Assembly (NCBI RefSeq): GCF_003073045.1 | Contig: NC_037598.1 | Location: 26,111,656 to 26,175,655, forward strand | Length of the DNA stretch: 64,000 nt | DNA from: Pomacea canaliculata | Lineage: Eukaryota > Mollusca > Gastropoda > Architaenioglossa > Ampullariidae | Direction of reading: 5' to 3' | Shown here: in pieces, positions 23,701 to 34,600 of the stretch | Position numbering within the stretch: the stretch's first letter is position 1 | How the letters are laid out: every line of letters begins with the position of its first letter | Program-made: the position numbers and the translations under genes | The notes under the pieces: generated by a model | What the model was told of the DNA's origin: nothing | What the model saw: only the letters and a program-made list of their open reading frames with translations | The model's database searches: none

Positions 23701-26700
23701 TGTATGTGTCTACAGTACCTACATAACTCACCTGTATGTGTCTACAGTACCTACATAACTCACCTGTATGTGTCTACAGTACCTACATAACTTACCTGTA
23801 TGTGTCTACAGTACCTACATAACTCACCTGTATGTGTCTACAGTACCTACATAACTCACCTGTATGTGTCTACAGTACCTACATAACTCACCTGTATGTG
23901 TCTACAGTACCTACATAACTCACCTGTATGTGTCTACAGTACCTACATAATCACCTGTATGTGTCTACAGTACCTACATAACTTACCTGTATGTGTCTAC
24001 AGTACCTACATAACTCACCTGTATGTGTCTACAGTACCTACATAACTCACCTTATGTGTCTACAGTACCTACATAACTTACCTGTATGTGTCACAGTACC
24101 TACATAACTCACCTGTATGTGTCTACAGTACCTACATAACTCACCTGTATGTGTCTACAGTACCTACATAACTCACCTGTATGTGTCTACAGTACCTACA
24201 TAACTCACCTGTATGTGTCTACAGTACCTACATAACTTACCTGTATGTGTCTACAGTACCTACATAACTCACCTGTATGTGTCTACAGTACCTACATAAC
24301 TCACCTGTATGTGTCTACAATACCCACATCTTACCTGTATGGATCCCTTGTGTCTATTATTAGATCGCCTACACTGGCCAGTGTAACCGCAGCATTGTGG
24401 CTGTCAGTGCCAAGGACGCTGACAGTGGGGCTAACGGACAGGTGGCCTACTACCTGGTGCAGAGTTCCTATGACTACGTCTTCCAGGTCGACTCAGCCAC
24501 AGGTACGTCGTCCTCCATTTCTCAAGACAAGCAGTTCCTCGTCCTCTGCCGCCGGTCTCTTTGTTGTGCAAGAAAGCGATCGTTGTCATCGCAGGGGGGC
24601 TGTACGTCACACGGACCGCCTCATTGTCGGGCGGGGGGCTGTACGTCACAAGACAGCCACATTGTCAGGGGGGTGGGTAGTTTCTGTGTCACGTGATTAC
24701 TTTCACGTTTTTCTCAATCATCATTGTCATCGTTGCTGTGCTCTTGATTGTCTTCATCACGATCTCTCGTGGACAATTGTTGTTACTCAAGATTCTGATG
24801 TTGATGTACTTTAGTATGACGCTGACACTTCCTTGTGAGTTTGGGCTCACATCAACGTGACGTTCGACACAAGTAGTGAATGTACTCAGCGTGACGTTTG
24901 ACACAAGTACTCAGTGTGACGTTTGACACAAGTACTCAGTGTGACGTGTGTCGCAGGTCTCTTGTCGCAACGCACCACAGCAGGAGCAGGCGGTATGTAC
25001 ACCATGCAGGTGACGGCACGTGACGGAGGGTCACCCACACGCAGCGCTACAACCCCCGCCTCCATCAGGATCGACGCCATGGTCCCCAATAATGTCGTCA
25101 TCACCTTTAACTTGGGCATCACCGCCACGGCCTTCCAGGTACACACGGACATAGCTGTGGCTGTCGTTACCACCGAGGTGGAGGGTTAGCTGAATGTAGC
25201 GACATCCCTCTCTGTAGCTGGGGAACGTTCCTCCCAGCAACACGTCACCATGTTAAGCGTCAAACGTGGAGCGACTGGGTACCTGCCATGTCAGGGAAGA
25301 CAAAAGACCGCCTTGTACTTGCTGCTAACCCTACTTCTGTGACCTAGAGAGACTGAACCACTCACACTTCACTGCCCCCGACAACTGTGTGCTGCTAGTA
25401 CTGTACTTGGCGCCTCCCCCAGTCAGGGGCTGGGTCATCTCACACTCAACATTGTCTTCCTCCACACTTAGTGAAATAATCCTTAGACCCTCGTCAGTTC
25501 CCTGTGCTTGGGTACATATCTGTGTGACTATGTGACTATGTGACTATATGAATATGTGACTGTGTGACTATGTGACTGTGTGAGTATGTGACTGTGAGTA
25601 TGTGAGTATGTGACTATGTGAGTATGTGACTGTGTGACTATGTGAGTATGTGTCTGTGAGTATGTGAGTATGTGACTATATGAGTATGTGACTATGTGAC
25701 TGTGTGACTATGTGACTATGTGACTATGTGAGTATGTGACTATATGAGTATGTGACTGTGTGACTATGTGACTGTGTGAGTATGTGACTGTGAGTGTGTG
25801 AGTATGTGACTATGTGAGTATGTGACTGTGTGACTATGTGAGTATGTGACTGTGAGTATGTGAGTATGTGACTATATGAGTATGGGACTATGTGACTGTG
25901 TGACTGTGTGACTATGTGAGTATGTGACTATGAGTATGTGAGTATGTGACTATATGAGTATGGGACTATGTGACTGTGTGACTATGTGAGTATGTGACTA
26001 TGTGACCTGCCCTCTGACCCCCAACGTTTCAGGGTTCACAGGACGAGTTCGTGGCGCAGTGCCAGGCGCTGGTGAGACAGACCTACCCGACTGCCGTGGC
26101 GCGACTGTGGTGCTCGGAGACAGGAAGTAACAGGTGAGCCTCACCTCCCCTCCCGTCCCTTCCCCTCCCCTCACCTCCCCTCCCCTCCCCTCACAAAGGC
26201 ATGTCGGGAGTCGTATATGAACTCTCACCTAACAAAGGAAAGAAAAGCAGAGAAATAAGCAAAGGTACATTACAAGGTTGATAAAGCAAGATGGCGAGAG
26301 GGAAAAAACAACAAACAGATAAGGACCTCAGTCAACATAAAGGTGACAGCGATACAAACCACATCAACAGACAATTAATAAAGACAACTACATTAATCAA
26401 GAAAGAGTCCAGTAATAAAGCCTACAACCTCATTAACATATTCCAACATTACACAGACACAGAAGTGCACTAGTCCAGACAGACAGCCACACTAATAAAG
26501 ACAGACCACGATAAACTTACACAATATGAACAAAGACTTTGCTACATTAATTAAAACCGTATAGACATTTATCAATATATTACTCCCCTAATTAAGCATG
26601 TACGTGGACTAATGAAGACACGAGCACATTAATAATGTGGAGGGCGCTGCATATCAAGTATGGAGGGAACAACAGGCGACCAGCCAACAACTTCACTCAT

Positions 26701-29700
26701 CCGCTCATTAATCCACATTTAGTGATTCGCTCAATCAATCATCAATCATTTTGTTCATTCAGTTTACTCAGCCTGACCATAACCCGCATTGTGTTCATTC
26801 ACCTTTCATCCATGTTTTATTAACTCACTCCCCACAGCCATGACCCCATTCACAGTATTTGTCTAACTGCATTTTCTCACCTGTGGTCTTGCAGTCTCGC
26901 CAAAGTTCATGTTTATTTTCTGAGAGACAACACCACGGACAGCGTTGCCAACGTCAACGCCGCCAAGTACTACGTGGACTCGTCGACAGCCTTGAGTTTC
27001 TTCACCTCTGACCCCAACGGTTCTCCATCTTCTGCCCTTTCAGGTGAGTGAGTCAGTGGCAGCACAAACTAAAGAACCACTTCAGGTGTCGCGACTAGGG
27101 GGCTAGGACACTGACGGGTGAGCCTCACCCCACAAAGGCATGTCGGGAGTCGGAGAGGAAGTCTTGTAAACAAAAGGAAAGAAAATACAAACGTTTGTGA
27201 CAAATGTCTGGTGAAGGAGAATTGCAATCATCAGCAAAGAAATCCTCGTAACAGCTGCACGACTAGGATCACTAGCCCCAGCGTGAGTGCGTGAGTGAGT
27301 GAAAGGAACACGTTAAATAATCTATTTTTTGTTCTGGCGTTCACTGACTTCGCTGAGCTCCTGCCAGACAGTATTTCCTAAAATCCGGAAGAAAAATCCT
27401 GTGTTATCGATGTAGACTCAAAATAAAAGACATCAGCATGTACATGGAACCTTTACGTTGTCAAGGCCAACGAGAGCCGAGATGATATGCTAATTAGGGT
27501 CAGCTGAGTACAAATGTGACGTTTTTGACCCTTTCATGTGCGTGATGAGGCCTGAAGGATTTTACATCGAGAACGGAAGTGACGAGCTGTTCATCTGGAT
27601 TTCGGAAAATATTGTCTTGCATTGAACTCAGTCTGGTAAGTTACAAACATATTTGCACTGTAGTCCATCTTGAATTTGTGAAGTGGTTCATCAGGGACGC
27701 AGTGGGCGCCGTACAACGTGAAGACAGTTCAGCTGTACTACGAGTCCCAGACACCATGGCAACAGAGTGGGGAGGGCATTGCTGTCGTCACCACTTGCTG
27801 CGTGTTGGGAGCCGTCCTGCTGGGCGTGTCTGCTTACATGGGCGTCACGTACTGCCGTCAGTCCGTCACGTCGTGAGTATCACGTGCTGCCGTCAGTCCG
27901 TCACGTCGTGAGTATCACGTGCTGTCGTCAGTCCGTCACGTCGTGAGTATCACGTGCTGCCGTCAGTCCGTCACGTCGTGAGTATCACGTGCTGTCGTCA
28001 GTCCGTCACGTCGTGAGTATCACGTGCTGTCGTCAGTCCGTCACGTCGTGAGTATCACGTGCTGTCGTCAGTCCGTCACGTCGTGAGTATCACGTACTGT
28101 CGTCAGTCCGTCACGACGTGAGTATCACGTGCTGCCGTTAGTCCGTCACGTCGTGAGTATCACGTGCTGCCGTCAGTCGCTGACATCGTGTCAGCCAATC
28201 TCCTGTACGTGCTGCAGGTCCAGTGACGTGACAGGACTACGGGGCATCCAAACACCCGATGTACTAAAAGCTACGTGCTGCTGGATTAGATTGTGTGTGT
28301 GTGTGTGGGGGGAGGGCTGGGTACAGTTACAAAAGTGACAGTTGTTATAGAAACTGTAATACTCGACAGCATGCAACCCATGACGCAGCCTGTCATCTTC
28401 TCGTGGTGACGTGTAGTCTAATGTAGGGGACAGCTACTCTGTGAGGCTGGGTACATGACCCCCTCACAGCCTCCAGATGGGGGGAATGACACAGCGGGCT
28501 AGCTAAGGGAGATAACTCATGACTTACTTTAGGACGGCAGGAATTGCTTGCAATCAGGAGACACGTTTCATATAAAATCCATTTCCAATTCAATTAATGA
28601 TTTTTTGTGTTATTTCAACAGGAGACCGAGAGCACGAAAGATTTCCGTTGAAGGTAGGTCAAAGGTCATGGTAAATATGTAGACCACCTAGTTTCACAAC
28701 TGTGATGATGTGTGGTTACTGTGCTGACATCTTTACAGGGCTGTTGTCCGTGTGTGACTGTCACTGCGTCATCAACATGACAGAAGTGATGTCACTAAGT
28801 CAATGTGTCATCAGCATGACAGCTGGTGTGTCATCTGTGTGACTGTCATTGTGTCATCAACATGACAGAAGGTGTGTGTGTGTCATCTGTGTGACGAGGA
28901 TGATGTCAGTCAGTACGTCGGTTGTCTGAGCTGATGAGAACTGTAGTAACGTCTGAGGGAAGCATCATAGCTGTCGAATACTGTTATTATCACTTTTATT
29001 ATCACTATTATTATCACTTTAGCGGTTTGTCTGTCCACAACTAATCAGCTCATAAGTGTTTAGAAGTACTGTCTTGTCGGCCTTGCCAGCAGTGGCAGGT
29101 GGAACGATTGACACTCAATGTCTGTGTCACGCCGTTTCGTGAGTCATTGTGATTGTCAGACATGTTTGTCTTGGAACTCCGACTGACATGACAGTCTGCT
29201 GCTCTGTGCCAACAGCAATAATCTGTCGTCTGTGTTGTTTGCACGCTACTTTGCAGCCAAACATATCACGTGGTTTGTGACCTTTCAACTTGTATCTGTT
29301 CATCTTGTAAGCCCTCGACCTGTAACCTTTCAGTGTGACCTCTGTTCCATTCCAGAGCGACGGCCGCCGCCACGAAGACAGGGGCGACCCAGACCCTCCC
29401 TTCCTCCTTCCCACCTGTGGTCTGCGGCTAACGGGCGTCCGGTGAGTAGCCTGCGTCTGGTGGCGATGTACAATGTATATATACATATACACATACAATG
29501 TACACATACATATACACACAATGTACATATACACTGTACACATACAATGTACACATACACTGTACATATACATATACAATGTACATATACACATACAATG
29601 TACACATACACTGTAGCCCTAGCAACTACGGGTATTTAGCCAGGAACTGTGCAGGTGACTCTTGGCTTTATAACGACGACGACGACGACAACGATGACAA

Positions 29701-29832
29701 TGAAGAGGATGACGATAACGATAAGGGAGAGGAGATTTTTCAATACATCGTACGTGTCATCGTCGTTTTCAGCCTCGTCCCATCGTGGATGGCGACAACA
29801 GCTTCTTTTGGGACAAATCGTCTGTAAGCTAG
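7925..29832 (+). CDS. Large cadherin-superfamily receptor, 16 EC repeats, type I membrane protein
   Basis: This is a calcium-dependent adhesion or signalling receptor at the cell surface. Exons: 7925-8177, 8521-8723, 9130-9372, 9501-9739, 10448-10622, 10842-11113, 11521-11697, 12123-12242, 12457-12562, 12671-12915, 15818-15935, 16195-16377, 16674-16791, 16977-17153, 18124-18288, 18561-18902, 19286-19484, 19855-20272, 20464-20741, 21271-21474, 21762-21945, 22409-22644, 23299-23490, 24364-24502, 24957-25138, 26033-26133, 26895-27043, 27695-27872, 28622-28653, 29356-29441, 29773-29832 (TAG). They total about 1,920 codons. Fifteen inter-repeat linkers of DVNDNAP type are visible (for example VSDVNDETP, LTDINDNSP, IDDVNDNAP, VTDVNDNPP, LVDVNDQTP, VSDVNDNSP, VTDQNDNVP), along with LDRE/LDYE and A.D.D motifs. 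Phases agree at all junctions except two single-base frameshifts in the exons at 16,195 and 20,464. Subfamily (protocadherin, Fat or CDH23-like) was not resolved. The N-terminus is incomplete. Confidence 0.93.
9775..10180. repeat. 37-bp minisatellite in a cadherin intron, about 11 copies
   Basis: Units of GTCTCTTGTCTAAGGGGTTC plus GTGCGTGGTCCACTA start about 35 bp after the donor at 9,740 and run almost to the next exon. Confidence 0.93.
11114..11335. repeat. TG-rich repeat starting at a splice donor
   Basis: The donor after exon 10,842-11,113 is CAG|GTGTGCGTGCGTGTG. The repeat (GTGTGTCAGTGTGTGT-like units) therefore supplies the 5' splice site itself and continues for about 220 bp. Confidence 0.85.
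13080..15800. repeat. 2.7-kb minisatellite, 29-bp unit, about 90 copies
   Basis: The unit is TTATTGATTACAGTAAACAG followed by AGCTTGAAG, and the array fills the intron between exons 12,671-12,915 and 15,818-15,935. Copies at the left end are nearly identical. From about 13,390 to 15,700 many units carry 1-nt deletions or insertions and truncations, a pattern typical of collapsed or low-accuracy long-read assembly or of real expansion decay. The array stops 18 bp before the next acceptor, and its last copy is fused to that acceptor region. Confidence 0.95.
15936..15990 (+). repeat. 41-bp duplication carrying exon end and splice donor
   Basis: The donor at 15,936 (GTTG|GTAAGTGAACAG) is copied at 15,977 together with the last about 27 nt of the exon (TGGTGCTGTCTCCACCATCG). 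The two donors are 41 bp apart. Confidence 0.9.
16195..16377 (+). other. Cadherin exon with an apparent 1-nt deletion
   Basis: The exon opens GLDYESVTSHTLT and then reaches a stop at about 16,240. One base later the frame continues as HVTDSLTPVHTTTV and then the linker VRPVNEFSPVF. The exon is 183 nt, but phase in (1) and phase out (2) of its neighbours require 184. The missing base lies near 16,228-16,233, where ACGTGCACG would be expected to carry an extra G. It is either a sequencing or assembly error or a true inactivating allele. Confidence 0.8.
17154..18123. other. Cadherin intron without identified features
   Basis: A 970-bp intron between exons ending 17,153 and starting 18,124. Open frames such as that at 17,502-17,792 show no domain similarity. 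I see no repeat array or mobile element here. Confidence 0.5.
19105..19195. repeat. 10-bp tandem repeat TCTGTAGTAG
   Basis: About eight copies in the cadherin intron upstream of exon 19,286. Confidence 0.85.
20464..20741 (+). other. Cadherin exon with an apparent 1-nt insertion
   Basis: The frame reads YVLYVLAVDSGAPALTG and the linker LDDVNDNIPTI. After TTVQA it goes out of frame at GCGTTCAGATTCC (about 20,638-20,642). Removing one T from the TT at 20,639-20,640 restores the expected A-x-D-x-D-x-G motif and LTYTIVSGNT. The exon is 278 nt where 277 is needed for phase. Its donor GTCATC is the first repeat of an ATC microsatellite. Confidence 0.8.
20742..20775 (+). repeat. ATC microsatellite forming a splice donor
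   Basis: The exon ends ATACAG and the intron begins GTCATCATCATC. Phase continuity with exon 21,271 (IQ|VQKQLDRE) supports this junction, so the donor is the start of an about 11-copy ATC run. Confidence 0.75.
22645..22796 (+). repeat. 38-bp repeat with four tandem splice donors
   Basis: TTCCTACAG|GTGAGACAACT, the last 9 nt of the exon plus its donor, recurs at donor positions 22,645, 22,683, 22,721 and 22,759. That is exactly 38 bp apart. Confidence 0.95.
23530..24335. repeat. 32-bp minisatellite, about 25 copies
   Basis: Units of CTGTATGTGTCTACAGTACC plus TACATAACTCAC fill the intron between exons 23,299-23,490 and 24,364-24,502. A few copies lack one or two bases. Each unit contains CTACAG, a potential acceptor-like AG. 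Confidence 0.95.
25515..26005. repeat. TGTGACTATGTGAGTA-type repeat
   Basis: About 490 bp of interspersed TGTGACTA, TGTGAGTA and TGTGACTG octamers immediately upstream of the exon at 26,033. Confidence 0.93.
26033..27700 (+). other. Membrane-proximal domain of the cadherin (MAD/SEA-like, tentative)
   Basis: After the last EC repeat (ending IRIDAMVPNN in exon 24,957-25,138), exons 26,033-26,133, 26,895-27,043 and the start of 27,695 encode about 120 residues. They have alternating hydrophobic strands: FVAQCQALVRQTYPTAVARL, LAKVHVYFLRDNT and KTVQLYYESQTPW. This is not an EC repeat and lacks EGF or LamG cysteine patterns. Its position and strand-helix-strand look recall the ferredoxin-like MAD or SEA domains found next to the membrane in PCDH15- and CDH23-type cadherins. 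That comparison is inference. Confidence 0.45.
27846..28187 (+). repeat. 35-bp repeat with nine tandem splice donors
   Basis: The end of the transmembrane exon and its donor (CAGTCCGTCACGTC|GTGAGT) is repeated with donors at 27,873, 27,908, 27,943, 27,978, 28,013, 28,048, 28,083, 28,118 and 28,153, an exact 35-bp period. A tenth, degenerate copy reads ATCGTGTCAG near 28,187. Twenty-seven of the 35 bases derive from coding sequence of the exon. Confidence 0.97.
29465..29615. repeat. ATGTACA-rich microsatellite
   Basis: Alternating TACACATACA and ATGTACATAT motifs, in the last intron of the cadherin gene. The apparent Cys/Tyr/Val-rich open frames on both strands are repeat artefacts. Confidence 0.88.
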
Positions 29833-30807
29833 TGACAGCGCTGCGTCATGTCACTAAAGGTCATTGACCCCTCGCTGCCAGGACAACCTCCTAACCTCCA
29901 GCAGGTGCTCGTGGCTCGATATTCGCCATCTCTTGTGGCTGCTGTACAGGGAACTTTGTATTCACGTGGATACATCTGTGTATATATATCAGCACACACA
30001 CACCTGCTTGCTTTCTCAATTATGTAATAACTCAGGGTTCAAACAGACATTGATCATGAAGAGATTGTGTCGGTGAGGAGCATGACGACACAATCAGTGA
30101 AGTTTATTTATATAAGTTGTTTTTATATATCTCAATGAATGTCGTCATTGAGACAATATGTGGGTGCATCGTGTGACATCTGGTGATAGCCACCTACCCG
30201 TGTACATGTTGATTGTGTGAGTGTCGCTGGATTCTCAGCATCCTGGCACCTGTGCTCCACTCACAGCACAGAACTCATCTCCATGAATGTTGAGTGTTTG
30301 CTACAGACTTATTATCTCGGCATAATATGTAAAGACTAAGTGTACTCTGTAATGTTGTGTCATCTCCATATGACACTGGCATGTTCACGGCCCGAGTAAA
30401 ACCTGAAATATTTGTGTAGGTCTGAGTGTGAGTCGGTGAGTGTTGCTCCATAGCAAACCTGAAATACTTTAGTGAACTAAAAAACACTGACAATCATAAT
30501 TGGGAATAATGCAGAATGTATTGTCTGTCTGACAGATGTATCGACTAAACAAGTCATTAACTAATTATCTGTCTTGCCTCACAGGCTTGGTGTCGTCTTG
30601 TAGGTGCACTGCACTTCCGGCACTTGTAACGGATGCTAGTAACATGAGGTGCACACACACATCCTCAGCACACTCCAAAACTTGTAGCAAACAGTCCTGA
30701 CACCGGTGCTGACATCAGCCCTGACACCTTCAAGACTTGGCGCTGCAGGCTATTAACCTTCTGTCCTGCCCGCCTCCTTACAAACACACAGCACACAACT
30801 TTTCAAC

Positions 30808-30813
30808 TTTTAT
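30808..30813 (-). terminator. Candidate polyadenylation signal for the LolA-like gene
   Basis: TTTATT on + (AATAAA on -) lies about 725 bp past the stop of the minus-strand gene (31,539). Together with the + signal at 30,919, it would make the two 3' UTRs overlap by about 100 bp. Confidence 0.3.
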
Positions 30814-30918
30814 TGCGGTTTACGATTCCAGACTTTATAATTAACTTTATAAACGCGCCCTGTACTGACAGCGGAGGGACAACCATAAATGGTGGCAGTA
30901 CTCAGCTGGCTGCAAAAC

Positions 30919-30924
30919 AATAAA
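30919..30924 (+). terminator. Candidate polyadenylation signal for the cadherin gene
   Basis: AATAAA lies 1,087 bp past the stop codon at 29,832. It is the first strong + strand hexamer I noticed downstream. The assignment is inferred. Confidence 0.35.
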
Positions 30925-31538
30925 ACAAAAGTTTTTAAAATAAAGATTTCGATGTTTTGTCATTTCAGTTTTTGTAGACAGCAACATAGACACGTCTATT
31001 GACACAGGGCTTTAGGAGAGACCAGTAAACAAACAACAACTGACTATGAAGGAGGTAAGAACACGATGGAGAGAGGTGTGCAAGACAGGCAGGACACACA
31101 GTTTATCAGTTTACAAGAGCAGGATTAACACATTTGACACTAGCAGAAAAGAAAGGTTTACAAGTTTACAGAGGCGGGACGATGAGAGGTTCATACAAAG
31201 ATAGAAGAGAGCGATGTTGTAGACGTGTACACAGACAGGACACGAAGTTTACACGGTTAAATAGCCGATGGAGGAAGATTTAGTAGTTGACAAAGGTGGG
31301 CATAGAGAGTGTGACAAGTGCTTCTAGTGATGAGTTGCGTAGTCCTATAGTCAGCTACACTATGAACTGATTGTATTATTGTATACATTCAGTACAGGTG
31401 TATGGTGTGTACACCTCTACAGTCAGTTCAGCAAACTTCCAAAGCTAACCCTGTTGTAACCGCTCGTGTATATCGCTGTCCTCACCAGTCACCTCTCAAC
31501 CATGAACCATGAACTACTAAACCCTGTCACACTCTCCA

Positions 31539-31678
31539 CTACAACATTTCCCTCTTGTCACGAGTTGTGTCACCGAGCAGCGAGCTATCATTACCACGAC
31601 GCAGCACCAGTCGATGTACAAATCCTCCCAGAGCGCCTCCCAGCGCTCCCACCGCTATTGCGGAGCCAGCCATGACAC
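31539..31678 (-). other. Transmembrane and tail exon with glycine zipper
   Basis: The final exon encodes GVMAGSAIAVGALGGALGGF, a membrane helix with small-residue (G/A)xxx(G/A) spacing suited to helix-helix packing. A 25-residue tail follows with basic HRLVLRR next to the membrane (positive-inside) and ends TTRDKREML. The acceptor TTGCAG lies at the edge of the 30-bp repeat array in the preceding intron. Confidence 0.8.
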
Positions 31679-34600
31679 CTGCAACACACATGTACAACAC
31701 AGTCGTGTACACCACAGATATGTACAACACAGTCGTGTACTACACAGACATGTACAACACAGTCGTGTACACACACAGATATGTACAACACAGTCGTGTA
31801 CTACACAGATATGTACAACACAGTCGTGTACACCACAGATATGTACAACACAGTCGTGTACAACACAGACATGTACAACACACAAATTACAACAGTCGTT
31901 ACAACATGTATGTACAACACAGTCTAATACAACACAGAAGTGTACAACACAAGAAGCTTTTTAAACACTGCCACCTTCAAGATTACAGCAACACTAAGTG
32001 TCAGTTCGGTCTCCGAGCTCCTAGGTTGTGACACAGACTATGTCCGCCACGTGCTGCTGACCAAAGCCACAGAAAAGCAAGCAAACCAACAACAAAAGCA
32101 AATGAAGGAGACAACAAATGAACTAAGGTGTAGGGGGGAGAATAAACAAAAGCTCCCTGGCTACAAACGCCCAAGAACAGATGTCTTGGAGACAGTCGAC
32201 GTGAAGGAGAGAGAAAGAGAGAGAGAGAAGGAGAGAGAACGACAAGAAGGAAGTGGTCGTGACGATGATGGAGGTCAGCGGGGTGGCGTTATACCCGGCA
32301 TGACGATGAGGTCGCAATATCCGGGTTAGATCTCTTCTCCAACCTACCTATAATTTTCTCTGGATACGACACCTGCCGGAAATTGTTCAGGGTATTCCAG
32401 CTTCAACATCCTTCCTGTCTTCTACAGAAAGCAGCACGTTATGGAAGGACGGAACAAAACGGTCGGACGGACGGACAGACAGAAGGAAGTAAGCGTGATG
32501 CTGTTACATCCGGAGGCAGAGGTCTCATAGGTGTGCACTCACCTGCCGAGTAGGTCGGGTCGTGACCTGGCTGTGCACACAGGTCCTCGTGGCTGCTGTT
32601 GCCTGTCGCTGCTGTGGCTGTGGTGGGGCTGGTGGGCGGGAGGTTAGAAGCTGCAGACGTCACACGTGCGGAGGCAGCAGAGGATGGCTGACCCAGTGGA
32701 GTCACCCTCATGCTGGTGGCATCGACCGCGATGTAGACAGGCTGTGAACACACAGCAAATGCCAGGTAGACAGGCTGTGTAAACAGATCCCACATGCAAA
32801 GAAAGAACAACGTGCCCAAGACGAGATCTGAACCCAGGACAGCTAGCCCTTGCTGTACTGTACAACCGCCGTGTAATGCAAACTCTCGTGACATGCAAGC
32901 ACACGTGTAATTTACACAACCATGTCGACAGTCGTGTCATCTGAACAACCATGTACAAAGCCATGTAATGTAGACTGTCGTGTAATGTATACAGTCGTGT
33001 AAACAATCTGGAAATGTAAACAGTGGTGTTGCCGTGTAACACAAACACTGGTGTAGTATAAACAGTCGTGTCATTCACAGCCATGTCAACAGCCGTGTAG
33101 TGTTGACAGTCGTGCAAAGTAAACAGCCTTGTAGACAGTTGTGTGATCTAAACATCTGTGTAAACACCCTGTCATGGTCAACAGAGGTCGGCAGTCATCA
33201 CAGGATGCTATAAGCAAGCATTTGGCCCAAAATTTCACAGTTTAACTGTCATGCACCTCAAAATAAAAGTGTGAAAAAGTTTGAATGCAGCCTGTCATCA
33301 CATCCTGACAGTTACTACAAACTGGTAGGAAAGACAACAACAACAAAATAAATTCTTTGACCTACCATACTGCATCCACCCTGAAGTTCAAAAACCATTT
33401 TGTTATTTTTCACGGCAGCCATCAGCAGCTGGGTAGCGTTGTCCAGGTCTAGCTCCTCGCGAGGACTGTCTACCCGACTGTGCATCCTGGGTACCGGAAG
33501 TAGATCGAACGTGATGTCTAGCGATGTGTCTTGTACTGTATACTGCTCAAGATTGAAACGCAAATACAATGAAAATTCTGAATATAACAAGGACATGGGC
33601 TTTATTGACACCCAACCCGCTCACAAACTCGACAAAATGTAGATCTTTAACTTAATCAGAAGATAAGTCCCTCAGTCACATTCACATTCACATTCACTTA
33701 CAGACCAGTAGGCTGGAGAGGCCAGCAGCTGACCTGAATATTGGCCACCCTGAGAGGAGACAGGCTGATGGCCGAGGCAATGTTCTGTCGTACAGTGTAC
33801 TTGAAACGGGCTTCAAACGACTCCAGCAAAGACTTGTACACACCTGGGGAAAGGACAACACGTTGTACACACCTGGTGAAGGGGAAACAACTGAAACTGC
33901 ATCCATGTTGTGCAATGACGAGGACAGCAAAGCGATTTAGAGATTAGGACACGAGGATTGTGTAAAGGACGGTGTAGCTGTTACCGTCTACTCACGAGAG
34001 ATGCTGAAGGTGATCCTGTTGCGGGGCATTCCGATGTAGCAAGAGTCGAGGTTGACGAAGGTGGCCACGTCAGGCACGCTGGCCGCGTAGTCGTAGACGT
34101 TTGTCACCACCGTCTGTCGAGCACCAAACTGACACAAACACAAACACAAACAAAACACTGAGGACGTCACAAGCACTACTCTGAACTGACACACTGGCAG
34201 TCGACAACAAGTGCCTGAGGAGGCTGCTCTGGATCTCATACAGAGAACAGATGAAAAGCCGGATTAATATTGTTACTATATCAACCGAAGACACGACTAT
34301 AGCAGTAAAGCAATGGTTATATATACTATAGCAATCAATCAACTCTCATTGCTATAGCAACCAGAGACAGGGCTAGATCACGTGATCACACTTGTGAGAC
34401 TGCATGTCAGGGGGCACTGAGCCGCCTTCAAACCTACATCGTCCAGTGTTGTAGTTGTCTGCATGGGGATCCCACTGATGAACATGGCGGACACGCTGTC
34501 CTCTGTCTTCCACTCAGTCTGAAAGTTACAAGATGTTGGACAGATGACATGACACACTTTGCTGTCACAGACACAGGTGCTACTAAAATAAATTAGGTTT

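Larger units (their letters stand above)
27695..29832 (+). other. Cadherin transmembrane helix and short cytoplasmic tail
   Basis: Exon 27,695-27,872 encodes a single membrane-spanning segment, IAVVTTCCVLGAVLLGVSAY, followed by a basic tail. The tail spans a 32-nt microexon (28,622-28,653), a Pro/Arg-rich exon (29,356-29,441, ERRPPPRRQGRPRPSLPP) and a last exon (29,773-29,832) ending DNSFFWDKSSVS. The tail is about 65 residues. It lacks the catenin-binding region of classical cadherins, so it is not a classical type I/II cadherin. Confidence 0.85.

Noticed and set aside
23530-24335. CRISPR-like array
   Set aside because: The 32-bp units are contiguous with no unique spacers; this is a minisatellite in a eukaryotic intron. 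The same holds for the 29-bp array at 13,080-15,800.
29127-29639. Overlapping open frames of over 90 codons on both strands, rich in C/V/Y or T/H/Y
   Set aside because: They arise from the ATGTACA microsatellite at 29,465-29,615. The real gene product here is the small exon 29,356-29,441.
31940-32329. 129-codon plus-strand frame with an ERERER run
   Set aside because: Contains a GAGA microsatellite, lies in an intron of the minus-strand gene and has no recognisable domain.
32815-32890. tRNA-derived SINE or tRNA gene on the minus strand (B-box-like GGGTTCAGATCTC)
   Set aside because: No A box at proper spacing and no cloverleaf could be drawn by hand; kept out of the feature list.
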